Of a stretch of DNA of 33,302 bases, positions 14,327-23,619 are shown one piece after another. Source of the DNA: Verrucomicrobiota bacterium. Its GTDB lineage: Bacteria; Verrucomicrobiota; Verrucomicrobiia; Opitutales; T3Sed10-336. The stretch lies in the NCBI GenBank assembly GCA_003565135.1, contig PXDC01000318.1, positions 1 to 33,302 of the forward strand, given 5' to 3'. Position numbers and translations under genes: made by a program. Under the pieces are notes generated by a model. It saw only the letters and a program-made list of their open reading frames with translations. It searched no databases and was not told where the DNA came from. Within the stretch, counting starts at the first letter, position 1; each line of letters begins with the position of its first letter.

Positions 14327-14355
14327 TTGCACGGTCGCGGAATGCGGCCTACCTT
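14327..14355 (+). promoter_or_regulatory. Possible promoter of the NfeD-FloA operon
   Basis: TTGCAC (14327-14332) and TACCTT (14350-14355) are 17 bases apart, about 24 bases before the ATG at 14379. Both boxes match only half of the sigma70 consensus. It is the best candidate in the divergent gap. Confidence 0.35.
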
Positions 14356-14378
14356 TTAATAAGCATTTGTCCAACGCT

Positions 14379-15881
14379 ATGTTAAAGGGTTTTCGCAGGG
14401 TTTTCGCTCTCGTATTGATCGCGGCCGGTGCCGGTTTGATGGCCTCGGAGCCGCGCGATTCCGCCGGGGACGAAACGGAGGCCGGCGAGCGGGCCGAACC
14501 GGCGGAAGCCGGTGATATCAAGACGGTTTACATCCTGCCGGTGCGGGATCAGATCGGCCGACCCATTCAGTACATTCTGCGCCGGGGAATGAAGGAGGCC
14601 GTGGCGGAGGGGATCGACCTGGTGGTGCTCGACATGGATACGCCGGGCGGTCGGCTCGATACCACGCTCGAGATCATGGAGATGATGGGCCGGTTTGACG
14701 GTGAGACCCTCACGTTTGTCAATCCGGACGCGATCTCCGCCGGAGCGTTCATTGCCGCCTCAACCAAGGAAATCTATTTTTCACCGCGCGGCGTCATGGG
14801 GGCGGCTGCGCCCGTTACCGCCACCGGGGAGGATATCCCGGAGGCCATGCAGCAGAAGATCCTGAGTTTCCTCAAAGCGCGGATACGTTCGTTCACCGAA
14901 GAGGTGCCCTACCGGGCGGACGTGCTGACGGCGATGGTGGACGCCAGTTTCGAGCTGATCATCGACGACGAAGTGATTTCCGCCGAAGGAGAACTCCTGA
15001 CCCTGACGGCCAGCGAGGCGGTGAAAAAGTACGGTGACCCTCCCTTTCCCCTGCTGGCGGCGGGGGTACACGATTCCATAGAAGCGCTGCTCGATGACCG
15101 GTTCGGCGCGGGCCAATACGAGATCAAGGAATTCACGGTGACGTGGTCCGAACACCTGACCCAGTACATTGCGAGCATCGCGCCGATCCTGATCGGCCTG
15201 GGATTGGTCATGCTCTACCTCGAGGCACAGAGTCCGGGGTTCGGGGTGTTCGGAATAATCGGTGTCACGGCCCTGGCGATTTTTTTCCTCGGCAATTACG
15301 CGGCGGGCCTCGCCGGCTACGAGCCGGTTCTGTTTTTTCTCCTGGGGCTGGTCTTTATTGCGGTCGAGGTCTTTTTTTTACCGGGCACGTTTGTTTTCGC
15401 CGTTCTGGGGATCCTGTTTGTGCTCGGTTCCCTGATATACGGTATGGCCGATATCTGGCCGGAAGAAGGCTTTTCGTTTTCGCCCGAAGTCCTGATCGAG
15501 CCGACACTCAATGTCTTCGCCGGTTTGATCCTGGCGTTTGTGCTCGCCATCCTGTTCGCCCGGTTGGTTCCGCGCTCGTGGTTCCTCGATCGGTTGATCC
15601 TCACTTCGGCTATATCCGGTTCCTCGCAGGGAGTCCTGGCGGGGGAGGGGGCACCGGGGGCGGAGACCGGGGCCGCCGCGTCGCCGGCCTCCGGCATCTC
15701 GGGTAAGCCGCCGATCGGGGCGCGGGGACGAGCCGTGACCGACCTGTATCCAAGCGGCGAGGTGGAGATCGACGGCCGGCGCTTCCAGGCCCGCGCCGAA
15801 TACGGAAGCGCCGAGGCCGGGGCGGAGATCGAGGTGGTCCGGTACGGTGATTTCGTGCTTATCGTGCGCGAGATTTCCTGA
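14379..15881 (+). CDS. Long NfeD protein with ClpP-class membrane serine protease domain
   Basis: 500 residues from ATG 14379. A signal or anchor segment (about 8-22) is followed by a ClpP-fold protease domain (about 48-260) with TPGGRLDTT and NPDAISAGAFIA. Ser120 is the likely nucleophile and Lys160 the likely base; their spacing of 40 is close to that of the archaeal 1510-N stomatin protease. Four to five transmembrane segments (about 270-415) and a C-terminal OB-fold NfeD domain (about 445-500, GRAVTDLYPSGEVEIDG) follow. Long NfeD (NfeD1b) proteins pair with stomatin/flotillin partners, here FloA two genes downstream. The upstream TTG at 14322 is not preferred. Confidence 0.92.
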   Translation: MLKGFRRVFALVLIAAGAGLMASEPRDSAGDETEAGERAEPAEAGDIKTVYILPVRDQIGRPIQYILRRGMKEAVAEGIDLVVLDMDTPGGRLDTTLEIMEMMGRFDGETLTFVNPDAISAGAFIAASTKEIYFSPRGVMGAAAPVTATGEDIPEAMQQKILSFLKARIRSFTEEVPYRADVLTAMVDASFELIIDDEVISAEGELLTLTASEAVKKYGDPPFPLLAAGVHDSIEALLDDRFGAGQYEIKEFTVTWSEHLTQYIASIAPILIGLGLVMLYLEAQSPGFGVFGIIGVTALAIFFLGNYAAGLAGYEPVLFFLLGLVFIAVEVFFLPGTFVFAVLGILFVLGSLIYGMADIWPEEGFSFSPEVLIEPTLNVFAGLILAFVLAILFARLVPRSWFLDRLILTSAISGSSQGVLAGEGAPGAETGAAASPASGISGKPPIGARGRAVTDLYPSGEVEIDGRRFQARAEYGSAEAGAEIEVVRYGDFVLIVREIS

Positions 15882-15900
15882 TAGCGTCCTCTCCTGACCT

Positions 15901-16368
15901 ATGTTGAGCCTGATTATCGGATTGTTTGTCCTCGGGTTGGTTTTTTTCTTCTTCGAATTGATTGTTCCCGGCGGAATCCTCGGCATGATCGGGGCGCTCG
16001 CCATGCTGGGCGGGTGCGTGCTGGCGTTTGTGGAGTACGGGGCCGGCGGGGGCATGCTCACGTTCATGATCTTTTCCGTGCTGGCCGTCGCCTGCCTGGT
16101 CCTGGAACTGAAGATTCTGCCCCGGACACGGCTCGGGGGAAGTCTTTTCCTGGATGACGCCATTTCCGGGACCAGCCAGAAGCCCGCGGGGGAGCGCGAA
16201 TTGATCGGGCTCGAGTGTGAAGCCTTGACGACCCTTTCCCCTACCGGTTTAGTGAAGATCGAGGGAAAACAGTACGAGGCTTTTTCCCAGAGCGGCCTGG
16301 TCAATCGCGGTGCGCGCTTGAAAGTGGTCGATGTCGATAATTTCCGAGTGAAAGTCAGCAAGCTATGA
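15901..16368 (+). CDS. Short NfeD-like membrane protein
   Basis: 155 residues with three hydrophobic segments within about 1-75 and a C-terminal OB-like domain with [20 protein letters not shown], the NfeD beta-barrel motif. It lacks a protease domain. It sits between the long NfeD gene (19 bases upstream) and floA, whose start overlaps its stop as ATGA. Short NfeD proteins are thought to help flotillin form or stabilise membrane microdomains; this is family knowledge and was not seen here directly. Confidence 0.9.
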   Translation: MLSLIIGLFVLGLVFFFFELIVPGGILGMIGALAMLGGCVLAFVEYGAGGGMLTFMIFSVLAVACLVLELKILPRTRLGGSLFLDDAISGTSQKPAGERELIGLECEALTTLSPTGLVKIEGKQYEAFSQSGLVNRGARLKVVDVDNFRVKVSKL

Positions 16369-17399
16369 ACCCAACCGTTATTGTCCTTATCGTTCTTGGT
16401 GTCATCGTCGTGATCGCGGCGGGCATCTTTTTCTCTTTCCTGAGCGTTTGGTTGCGCGCCTGGCTGGCCGGTGCCTATGTCAGCATCACCAACCTCGTGG
16501 CCATGCGGCTGCGCCAGGTTCCGTATGGACTGGTGGTCGACGCCCGGATTACGGCCAAAAAGGCCGGTATCGAGCTGAGCTCCGACGAACTCGAAGCCCA
16601 TTACCTGGCGGGTGGAAGCCTGATCCCCACCGTCCAGGCGCTGGTCGCGGCCATGAAAGCCGGGATCCCGCTGGACTTTACCCGCGCCTGTGCGATCGAC
16701 CTCGCCACGCGGGGCAGCGGCAAGTCGGTCGTGGAAGCGGTCCGCACATCGGTCGATCCGAAGGTGATCGATTGCCCCAACCCGGCCCAGGGTCGTTCGA
16801 CCATCGACGGGGTCGCCAAAGACGGTATCCAGGTGAAAGTGCGGGCCCGGGTGACCGTGCGGACCAACCTCGATCGTTTTGTCGGCGGTGCCAAGGAGGA
16901 AACCATCATCGCCCGGGTGGGCGAGGGCATCGTCACGACGATCGGCTCGGCCGATTCCTACAAAACGGTCCTGGAAAGTCCGGACGCGATTTCCAAGATG
17001 GTGCTGCAGCGCGGGCTCGACGTGGGGACCGCCTTCGAGATTCTTTCCATTGACATCGCCGATGTGGATGTCGGCGAGAACGTCGGCGCCCAGCTTCAGG
17101 AGGCCCAGGCCGAGGCGAACAAGAATATGGCCCAGGCCCAGGCCGAAATCCGCCGTGCCGCGGCGGTGGCGCTCGAGCAGGAAAACAAGGCGAAGGTCCA
17201 GGAGATGCAGGCCAAGGTGGTCGAGGCCCAGGCCCAGGTACCGCTCGCCATGGCCGAGGCGTTCCGCCAGGGCAATCTCGGGGTCATGGATTACCAGCGC
17301 TTCATGAATATCCAGTCCGATACCGACATGCGCAAATCCATCGCCCGTCCGGATGCGGGCGATACTCCCGGGGCGACTCCCAAGCCCGGCGGCAAGTAG
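16365..17399 (+). CDS. floA: Flotillin-like protein FloA
   Basis: 344 residues of the UPF0365/FloA family. A hydrophobic N-terminal segment (about 4-30) is followed by a band-7-like domain with the family's conserved stretches ([39 protein letters not shown]-like region; [15 protein letters not shown]), and a long Ala/Glu/Gln-rich coiled coil (about 240-310). FloA builds membrane microdomains that gather signalling and protein-quality factors. The operon NfeD-NfeD-FloA is the usual arrangement in many bacteria. The four-base overlap with the preceding gene suggests coupled translation. Confidence 0.95.
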   Translation: MNPTVIVLIVLGVIVVIAAGIFFSFLSVWLRAWLAGAYVSITNLVAMRLRQVPYGLVVDARITAKKAGIELSSDELEAHYLAGGSLIPTVQALVAAMKAGIPLDFTRACAIDLATRGSGKSVVEAVRTSVDPKVIDCPNPAQGRSTIDGVAKDGIQVKVRARVTVRTNLDRFVGGAKEETIIARVGEGIVTTIGSADSYKTVLESPDAISKMVLQRGLDVGTAFEILSIDIADVDVGENVGAQLQEAQAEANKNMAQAQAEIRRAAAVALEQENKAKVQEMQAKVVEAQAQVPLAMAEAFRQGNLGVMDYQRFMNIQSDTDMRKSIARPDAGDTPGATPKPGGK

Positions 17400-17422
17400 G
17401 GCGCGCAAGAGGCTGATTCCCG

Positions 17423-18082
17423 ATGGATAACTGGTTCGAGTTTCTCATTCCGATCATCATCGTGCTGCTCTACCTCTTTTCGAGGGGCAGGGGGGGCGAT
17501 GAGATGGAGGGGCCGCCACCGAGTGAATCGGAGACGTCGGAGGAGGCGCGGCGGATCCAGGAGGAGATCCGCCGCAAGATCGTGGCCCGGCAACAGGGGA
17601 AATCCGGGGATGCCTCGTCGGCGCAATCGGAAACCGCCACGGTGGAGACGCCCCGGGAGGCGGCGCCTCCCGCAACCGAGTTTTTCGACACCGGTTTTCC
17701 GACCGAGTTCGAACGGTACGGTGAAGCGCAGCCGGATGAACCGGAATGGGTGGAACCGCCGGCGGCGGCACCCGCGGGCCGTGATTTTCAGGGCGAATTG
17801 AAAGCCCAGCTCCGGCGGGTCAAAGAAGCGCGCGATGCCCGGCGCGCGGCCGTGCGAGAGGCGGCGAACCCGGATGAGATCGGGGGAGGCGGTGCCTTCG
17901 AGCACCGGGCGGGCGAAGTCTACCGCCGGTACGGCACCTACTCGCTGAACGCGGTGTTGGACGAGCTTCACAGTCGGGACGGACTCCAGAAAGCGTTTGT
18001 CCTGAAGGAGGTTCTCGGGCGTCCGGTCGGGGTGCGCCACCGGCGCGATTCCTACGCGGAGTTCGCGTGGGATGACGAGTGA
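17423..18082 (+). CDS. Membrane-anchored unknown protein of the FloA operon
   Basis: 219 residues. One N-terminal transmembrane helix (about 5-19, FEFLIPIIIVLLYLF) is followed directly by a basic/acidic linker rich in Pro, Glu and Ser (about 22-115), a charged helix (about 118-150), and a C-terminal motif LQKAFVLKEVLGRPVGVR near the end. Short C-terminal motifs of the form AxVLxEILGxP are common in unnamed proteins next to flotillin genes in several phyla; I infer relation from that and from position (23 bases after floA). No catalytic residues are visible. It is likely co-transcribed with floA. Confidence 0.7.
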   Translation: MDNWFEFLIPIIIVLLYLFSRGRGGDEMEGPPPSESETSEEARRIQEEIRRKIVARQQGKSGDASSAQSETATVETPREAAPPATEFFDTGFPTEFERYGEAQPDEPEWVEPPAAAPAGRDFQGELKAQLRRVKEARDARRAAVREAANPDEIGGGGAFEHRAGEVYRRYGTYSLNAVLDELHSRDGLQKAFVLKEVLGRPVGVRHRRDSYAEFAWDDE

Positions 18083-18172
18083 TTCCGGTCCGGCGCCAGC
18101 TCCCGGCCGTTCCCGCCCCTGTTTTTTTCGCCCGCATCGGCCGATGCGCGGGAAAACCTTCGCGGCGAGGGC

Positions 18173-18201
18173 TTGACAGACCCGTCGAAAGGGCTGATTC
18201 T
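18173..18201 (+). promoter_or_regulatory. Sigma70-type promoter of rpmH operon
   Basis: A perfect TTGACA (18173-18178) is followed by a 17-base spacer and GATTCT (18196-18201), a weak -10. It lies about 43 bases before rpmH. A strong hairpin (18125-18156) lies just upstream. Confidence 0.6.
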
Positions 18202-18243
18202 TTTCGTTTTTCTCCGGTTCCAACACTTGGATAATTAACTGTC

Positions 18244-18378
18244 ATGCAACCGACTTACCGACCTTCCAAACTCAAACGAGCCCGTAAATTCGGCTTCCGC
18301 GCCCGTATGGCGACGCGCGCCGGGCGCAAAATCCTGGCCAATCGCCGCCGCAAGGGACGCAAACGCCTGGCCGCTTGA
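18244..18378 (+). CDS. rpmH: 50S ribosomal protein L34 (bL34)
   Basis: 44 residues: [19 protein letters not shown] and then [20 protein letters not shown], a typical complete L34. It is a basic protein deep in the 50S subunit. It heads the conserved rpmH-rnpA-yidD-yidC order usually found near the chromosome origin; dnaA is not in this window, so origin proximity is not shown. Initiation is at the ATG at 18244 without an obvious Shine-Dalgarno. Confidence 0.97.
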   Translation: MQPTYRPSKLKRARKFGFRARMATRAGRKILANRRRKGRKRLAA

Positions 18379-18404
18379 CCCCGATCGGCTCATGACCGCT
18401 TCCG

Positions 18405-18779
18405 ATGCGCTTTTTCCCCGCTCAGCACCTGCGGAAAGCCGCGGAGTTCCGAACCGTCCGCGAGAATGGTGTGTTTGTCGATTGTGGGCCCTTCGTCGCC
18501 TATTTTCTCCTCGGAACTGAGCGCGGAACGGGTCCGGGAGCGGCGCCGCGTCTCGGGGTTGTGACCTCGAGGCGGGTCGGTAACGCCGTGGTTCGCAATC
18601 GGGTTCGCCGCCGCCTGCGGGAAGTTTTTCGCCGCAACCAGGATCCGCTGCCAGGCGGCAGCTCGCTGGTTTTAATAGCACGTCGTTCGTGTGTGGGACG
18701 AAGTTATGGCGAGCTCGAACAGCGTTTTCTCAAGCTTTGCCGGAGGGTCGCCGCTATTGCTCATGCATCCGCGAATTAA
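18405..18779 (+). CDS. rnpA: Ribonuclease P protein component
   Basis: 124 residues with the RnpA signature [18 protein letters not shown] (RNR motif) and an N-terminal [13 protein letters not shown] that contacts pre-tRNA. It binds the RNase P RNA and the 5' leader of pre-tRNA. Family length is about 110-130. It is 26 bases after rpmH. Its 3' end overlaps the yidD start by 17 bases. Confidence 0.95.
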   Translation: MRFFPAQHLRKAAEFRTVRENGVFVDCGPFVAYFLLGTERGTGPGAAPRLGVVTSRRVGNAVVRNRVRRRLREVFRRNQDPLPGGSSLVLIARRSCVGRSYGELEQRFLKLCRRVAAIAHASAN

Positions 18780-19179
18780 AAGAGGACTATACGGCGTTCT
18801 GCGCATGCCCTCGCGGGTAATGATCGGCGTCATCGCCCTGTACCAGGTGGCATTCTCCCCGCTGAAGTTTTTCCTGACCGGCGGGGTCGCTTCTTGCCGG
18901 TTTTACCCCACCTGTTCGAGTTACGCGAGGGAGAGCCTGCGGCGGCACGGTTTGATTGCCGGTCTGGGACTTTCGGTCTGGCGGCTGTGCAAGTGCCATC
19001 CTTTTCACCCGGGGGGCTTTGATCCCGTACCCGAACGCCTGACCTTCGCTTCCCGGCGTCCCTGTTGCGCAGGGCCCCGGCCGGCGCCGGAGGAAAAGGG
19101 GGACGGGCCGGCCGAAATTCCCCGCCGGCAGCGCTCGAAGCGCGCCAAACCTTTATCTGAAAATGTTGACGCCCGTTAG
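18763..19179 (+). CDS. yidD: YidD membrane protein insertion efficiency factor
   Basis: 138 residues from ATG 18763. The YidD core is clear: [26 protein letters not shown], then [19 protein letters not shown]. Several conserved Cys residues are present. YidD is a small amphipathic inner-membrane protein that helps YidC-dependent insertion. The C-terminal ~45 residues after the core are a charged extension ([11 protein letters not shown]) beyond the usual end. An ATG at 18691 in the same frame would overlap rnpA further and is less likely; 18805 is another option. Confidence 0.88.
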   Translation: MHPRIKRGLYGVLRMPSRVMIGVIALYQVAFSPLKFFLTGGVASCRFYPTCSSYARESLRRHGLIAGLGLSVWRLCKCHPFHPGGFDPVPERLTFASRRPCCAGPRPAPEEKGDGPAEIPRRQRSKRAKPLSENVDAR

Positions 19180-19191
19180 ACGGGACTGGGT

Positions 19192-21018
19192 ATGGATAAA
19201 AAAAATACCATCATAGGGATTACCCTCCTTGTATTTGCCTTTATTCTGATGTTCACGTATCAGCCTCCGGAGCCGGTGGAACGGCCGGCGCGGGAGCTGA
19301 CCGAAGAGCGTGACACGGATCCGGAGGCTCCCGGCGTGTCGCCCGCACCGGATGCGGCTCCGTCCGAGACGGAGCCGGCGCGCGAACGCCCCGTTCCCGA
19401 CGCTCCGGCTGTGGCGCGGGAGGCGTATCCCCAGGAGGAGGAAATCGTCGAACTGGAGAACGACTACATGGTGGTCCGCCTGACCAATTTCGGCGGTGCC
19501 ATTCGCGAGGTCTCGTTCCAGCGTTTTGCCCGAACCCGGGGCGAGGAGGAACGCTACGCCTTTAATCGGGAGAGTTATGCGCCGGCCCTGAGCCTGTCGG
19601 GGTTTCCCGGGGCGGATGACGATGTCGCGTACCGGCTGGAAGAGCACAGTGCGGACCGGGTGGTCTACGTGCGCGAACTCGATGGCGGGCTCGAAATCCG
19701 CCGGACCTATTCCATCGAACTCGACCCCGAGCCCCGGCGGCCGGACGACTACATGATCCGGCATGAAACCGTCCTGGTGAACCGGGGCGATGAGACCGTC
19801 ACCCTGCCGCGTTTCGGCGTCAACCTCGGCACCGCCATTCCCGACGATACCGAAGCGCGCGCCGTGGGGCCGCAGTTCATGAATTTCGGCTTCTACGACG
19901 GAGACGGAGCCGATTTTATCGGTGTAAACAAGTTCCGCGGCGGAGGGTTCCTGAGTTGGATTGGCATGCGCTCGGGGGAACCGAGACAGGTGATCGAGGG
20001 CGAGGATCCGGTCGTGTGGGCGGCCGTCAGCAACCGTTTTTTTACCTCCATCGCCACCTTTGACCGGCACGGGAGAGGGTATTCGGCCCGCCCGGTCGAA
20101 CTCCCGCTCCGCGAGGATGACCGGAGTCCGCGCCAGGGCGTCACCGGAAGCGTGCGTTTCGATCTTCGCTCCCTCGAAGCCGGTGAAGAGGAGTTGATCG
20201 GGTTGGACTTTTATACCGGTCCCAAGGAATACCGCCGCCTGGAGCATCTCGATGACCGGCAGGATCTGATCATGCAGTTCGGCATATTCGGTTTCCTGAG
20301 CAAACTGCTCCTGGTCATGATGACCGGGATCCACTCCTTCCTCCCCAACTACGGGTTGGCCATCATCTGCACGACGGTGATCATCAAGGCGATCCTCTGG
20401 CCGCTGACGGCCAAGGCGGCCCGGTCGTCCAAGCGCATGATGAAGATTTCCGAGCCCATGAAGGAGTTGCGGGAAAAGTACAAGGACAACCCGCAGAAGA
20501 TGCAGCAGGAGACCATGAAGCTGTTCCGGCAGTACAAGGTCAACCCCCTGGGCGGCTGTCTTCCCATCCTGGTGCAGCTGCCGATATTTTTTGCGCTTTT
20601 CCGCATGCTGCAAAGCGCTTCGGAACTGCGTTTTGAAGGGTTTCTCTGGGTGTCCGACCTCTCATCGGCCGATACCGTCGGTCACGTCGCCGGTTTCCCC
20701 GTCAATATTATGCCGGTCCTGATGGGTTTTACCATGTTTCTGCAAATGAAGATGATGCCGACGGCGACGGCCAATCCCATGCAGCAGAAAATCTTCATGT
20801 TCATGCCGCCGGTAATCACCGTGATGCTCTACCAGTTTTCGGCGGGGTTGACTCTTTACTGGACCGTGAACAACCTGTTGACGATACTGCAACAGTTTCT
20901 GATCAACCGTCAGAAGGACGAGATTGATGTGACTCCGCTGCCGGAGACGGAGGAATCCGCGGGCGGGGGGAAGCATAAATCCAAACGGAAAAAACCGAAA
21001 GGCAAGCGCAGGAAATAA
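19192..21018 (+). CDS. yidC: Membrane protein insertase YidC (Oxa1 family)
   Basis: 608 residues in the long Gram-negative form. TM1 (about 7-20) is followed by an acidic linker, a large periplasmic beta domain (about 75-350, with FRGGGFLSWIG and VSNRFFTSI), and the conserved five-TM insertase region from about residue 360. That region includes ILWPLTAKAARSSKRM, KYKDNPQKMQQETMKL and NPLGGCLPILVQLPIF. A Lys/Arg-rich C-terminal tail (GKHKSKRKKPKGKRRK) may contact ribosomes. It inserts proteins into the inner membrane alone or with Sec. It follows yidD by 12 bases. Confidence 0.97.
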   Translation: MDKKNTIIGITLLVFAFILMFTYQPPEPVERPARELTEERDTDPEAPGVSPAPDAAPSETEPARERPVPDAPAVAREAYPQEEEIVELENDYMVVRLTNFGGAIREVSFQRFARTRGEEERYAFNRESYAPALSLSGFPGADDDVAYRLEEHSADRVVYVRELDGGLEIRRTYSIELDPEPRRPDDYMIRHETVLVNRGDETVTLPRFGVNLGTAIPDDTEARAVGPQFMNFGFYDGDGADFIGVNKFRGGGFLSWIGMRSGEPRQVIEGEDPVVWAAVSNRFFTSIATFDRHGRGYSARPVELPLREDDRSPRQGVTGSVRFDLRSLEAGEEELIGLDFYTGPKEYRRLEHLDDRQDLIMQFGIFGFLSKLLLVMMTGIHSFLPNYGLAIICTTVIIKAILWPLTAKAARSSKRMMKISEPMKELREKYKDNPQKMQQETMKLFRQYKVNPLGGCLPILVQLPIFFALFRMLQSASELRFEGFLWVSDLSSADTVGHVAGFPVNIMPVLMGFTMFLQMKMMPTATANPMQQKIFMFMPPVITVMLYQFSAGLTLYWTVNNLLTILQQFLINRQKDEIDVTPLPETEESAGGGKHKSKRKKPKGKRRK

Positions 21019-21021
21019 GCC

Positions 21022-21771
21022 ATGTCCGGACACAGTAAGTGGGCGACAACCAAGCGGCACAAAGCGGCCGTAGATGCCAAGCGGGGCAAGATCTTCAGCC
21101 GTATCAGCAAGGAGATCACCATGGCTGCGCGCGAAGGCGGCGGTGACGCCGAGATGAATCCGCGCCTGCGGACCATTCTGCTGAAGGCCAAGGGGGCCAA
21201 TATGCCCGCCGACAATATCGAACGGGCGGTCAAGAAGGGGACCGGCGAGCTGCCCGGTACGGTGTACGAAGAGGTGGTCTACGAGGGCTACGGTCCGGGT
21301 GGCGTCGGCATTATCGTTCAGGTTACGACGGACAACAAGAATCGAAGCGCATCCGAAGTCCGCAGTGTGTTTGCCAAAAACAACGGTAATCTCGCCGGTG
21401 CCGGCGCCCTTTCCTTTCAGTTTCAGCACATGGGGCAATTCCTCATCGCGGCGGAAAAGGCGACCGAAGAGGTGTTGATGGAGAGTGCCGTCGAAGCGGG
21501 GGCCGAAGAGATTAAATCCGAGTCCGATCACTTCGAGGTCCTTTGCCCCATCCAGGCCTATTACGACGTCAGCCGGGCGCTCGAAGGCAAGGGTATCGAG
21601 CCCGACTCCTCCGAGTTGGCCTACGTGCCGAACAATCTGGTTCCGATTTCGGACGCCGATACCGCCCGCCAGGTCCTGCGTCTTATCGAGCAGTTGGAGG
21701 AATGTGAAGACGTTCAGAGCGTTTACACCAATTACGATATCGACGACGCGCTCCTGGAGAAAGCCGGTTGA
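21022..21771 (+). CDS. YebC/PmpR family regulatory or translation factor
   Basis: 249 residues, the family length. The N-terminus MSGHSKWATTKRHKAAVDAKRG is nearly the family consensus, followed by GGGDAEMNPRLRTILLKAK and VYEGYGPGGVGIIVQ. YebC-type proteins were named as transcription regulators; recent work assigns YebC a role in relieving ribosome stalling at proline-rich motifs. Which role applies here is not visible in sequence. It begins 3 bases after yidC, so likely belongs to that operon. Confidence 0.95.
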   Translation: MSGHSKWATTKRHKAAVDAKRGKIFSRISKEITMAAREGGGDAEMNPRLRTILLKAKGANMPADNIERAVKKGTGELPGTVYEEVVYEGYGPGGVGIIVQVTTDNKNRSASEVRSVFAKNNGNLAGAGALSFQFQHMGQFLIAAEKATEEVLMESAVEAGAEEIKSESDHFEVLCPIQAYYDVSRALEGKGIEPDSSELAYVPNNLVPISDADTARQVLRLIEQLEECEDVQSVYTNYDIDDALLEKAG

Positions 21772-21809
21772 GCGCCCCCCGCGGGCCCGACCGTGAGCGG
21801 CATCGATTC

Positions 21810-22955
21810 ATGAATGACGCCAAGGAGAATCCACTGCTGAGCCGGCCGGGAGAGGTCGGTTTGGTGCAGTACAGCGATTTCGAATACGAACGTCCGTTTA
21901 CGTTCGAAGACGGTCAGACCATTCCCCGCTTCCGGTTGCGCTACGAGACTTACGGTCGCCTGAATGCGAAGCGGAACAACGCCATCCTGATCTGTCATGC
22001 CCTCAGCGGCGACCACCACTGCGCCGGGGTTTATTCCATTCGCGACCGCAAGCCGGGCTGGTGGAACAATATGATCGGCCCGGGTAAACCGATCGACACC
22101 AACCGTTTTTTTGTCATTTGCTCCAATTGCCTGGGCGGATGCCAGGGATCGACCGGTCCGCAGTCGATCAATCCGGAGACGGGCAAACGGTACAATCTCG
22201 ATTTTCCGTTCATCACCATCGGGGATATGGTTCGTGCCCAGAGGCTGTTGATCGATCACCTCGAGATTCCCGGGCTTTATGCCGTGGTCGGCGGTTCCAT
22301 GGGGGGGATGCAGGTCCTGCAGTGGGCCATTCAGTATCCGGATTTTGTCCGGTGCATTATCCCGCTCGCCACCACCTCCCGCCAGGGAGCCCAGAGCATC
22401 GCGTTCAATGAAGTCGGGCGCCAGGCGATCATCCGGGATCCGGAATGGAAGGCGGGCAATTACGATCCGGATGCCGGTCCCCGCGTCGGCCTCTCCATCG
22501 CCCGCATGATGGCCCACATTACCTACCTCTCGGATAAGGGGATGGAGAGGAAATTCGGGCGGCGCCGCCGGGACAGCGGCGATATCAATTTCAGTTTCGA
22601 TGTCGACTTCGAAGTCGAACGGTACCTTCGCTACCAGGGCCAGACCTTCATTAACCGTTTCGACGCCAATACCTACCTTTATTTTACCCGCGCCCTCGAT
22701 TACTTCGATCTGCCGGAGACCTACGGATCGCTGGAGGAGGCTTTCCGCGACATCCAGGCGCGGGTGCTGGTCGTGGGGTTCACCTCGGATTGGCTCTTCC
22801 CCCCCGAACAAAACAAGGAAATCGTCCAGGCTCTTCTGCGGCAGCGAAAACAGGCGACTTATGCCGAGGTGCCGATGGATTTCGGGCACGATTCCTTTCT
22901 GGTCGACGCCCCCAACCTTTACCGGCTCATGGTGGCCTTTCTCTGGGAAAAGTGA
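21810..22955 (+). CDS. metX: Homoserine O-acyltransferase
   Basis: 381 residues from ATG 21810. An alpha/beta hydrolase of the MetX family with the nucleophile elbow GGSMGGMQ (Ser163), Asp327 in TSDWLFPP, and His360 in FGHDSF as the probable catalytic triad. The NCLGGCQGSTGPQSINPETG segment is family-typical. It acylates L-homoserine with acetyl- or succinyl-CoA in methionine synthesis; the donor cannot be decided here. Paired with metW 3 bases downstream. No SAM riboswitch is visible in the short gap after yebC. Confidence 0.93.
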   Translation: MNDAKENPLLSRPGEVGLVQYSDFEYERPFTFEDGQTIPRFRLRYETYGRLNAKRNNAILICHALSGDHHCAGVYSIRDRKPGWWNNMIGPGKPIDTNRFFVICSNCLGGCQGSTGPQSINPETGKRYNLDFPFITIGDMVRAQRLLIDHLEIPGLYAVVGGSMGGMQVLQWAIQYPDFVRCIIPLATTSRQGAQSIAFNEVGRQAIIRDPEWKAGNYDPDAGPRVGLSIARMMAHITYLSDKGMERKFGRRRRDSGDINFSFDVDFEVERYLRYQGQTFINRFDANTYLYFTRALDYFDLPETYGSLEEAFRDIQARVLVVGFTSDWLFPPEQNKEIVQALLRQRKQATYAEVPMDFGHDSFLVDAPNLYRLMVAFLWEK

Positions 22956-22958
22956 ATC

Positions 22959-23564
22959 ATGGAGAAACTACCGGATAAACGCACCGTGGATATGCGGATC
23001 ATCAGCGACTGGATTGAGCCCGACAGCAGTATCCTCGATCTCGGGTGTGGCCGGGGTGTGCTCCTGGAGTACCTGATCAAGACCAAGTCGGTATTCGGGG
23101 TCGGGGTGGACTGGAATATGGATAAAATCTCCTCGTGTATCAAGCGGGGTGTTCCGGCCTACCAGGGCGATCTTACCGAGATGATGAAAACCTTTCCGGA
23201 CAAGTTTTTCGACCGGGTGATTTGCTCGCGGACGGTGCAGGAGCTGAGCAACCCGGCGGCGGTTTTGCTCGAAGCCCTTCGCCTGGCCGATTCGGTGGCG
23301 GTGGGATTTGTCAATTACGGCTACTGGAAGAACCGCCTGCATCATCTGATCAGCGGCAGCCACATTCCCAACGAAGTCAACACCTACGAATGGTACGAAG
23401 GGCCGCCCACGCACCCTATTTCGATTTCGCAGTTCGAGGCTTTCTGTGATCGCCACCGTATTCGGGTTACGCGCCGTGTCTACCTGCGCGGAGATTGGGA
23501 GACGCCCTGCGAACATCTGCACAACCTGCTGTGCGGGTACGCGCTGTTTGAATTGACCAAGTAG
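22959..23564 (+). CDS. metW: Methionine biosynthesis protein MetW
   Basis: 201 residues with a SAM-methyltransferase-type fold: SSILDLGCGRGVLLEYL is motif I, and VDWNMDKI and FDRVICSRTVQEL follow. This is the MetW family, regularly encoded next to metX. In Pseudomonas and others MetW is needed for MetX activity or methionine synthesis; its own methyl acceptor is not established. Tight linkage to metX in this window supports the name. Confidence 0.92.
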   Translation: MEKLPDKRTVDMRIISDWIEPDSSILDLGCGRGVLLEYLIKTKSVFGVGVDWNMDKISSCIKRGVPAYQGDLTEMMKTFPDKFFDRVICSRTVQELSNPAAVLLEALRLADSVAVGFVNYGYWKNRLHHLISGSHIPNEVNTYEWYEGPPTHPISISQFEAFCDRHRIRVTRRVYLRGDWETPCEHLHNLLCGYALFELTK

Positions 23565-23619
23565 GCGCGAAGCGAAAATCCCATTGCGCTTCGTTGGCGG
23601 GAGGGTTTTTCTGGAGCCG

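Noticed and set aside
15378-17408. Very long open frame on the minus strand (about 676 codons) opposite the NfeD/FloA genes; similar long antisense frames at 28688-30865 and 7742-9427.
   Set aside because: They lie antisense to well-supported genes in GC-rich sequence, where stop codons are rare. Their translations are Arg/His/Pro-rich and show no recognisable domain.
18125-18156. Strong hairpin flanked by T7 and A4 before rpmH, first read as a terminator.
   Set aside because: The T run is on the 5' side and A on the 3' side in both reading directions, so neither strand gives hairpin followed by U tract.
21772-21809. SAM riboswitch or other regulatory leader for metX.
   Set aside because: The gap to yebC is only 38 bases, too short for any known SAM riboswitch.
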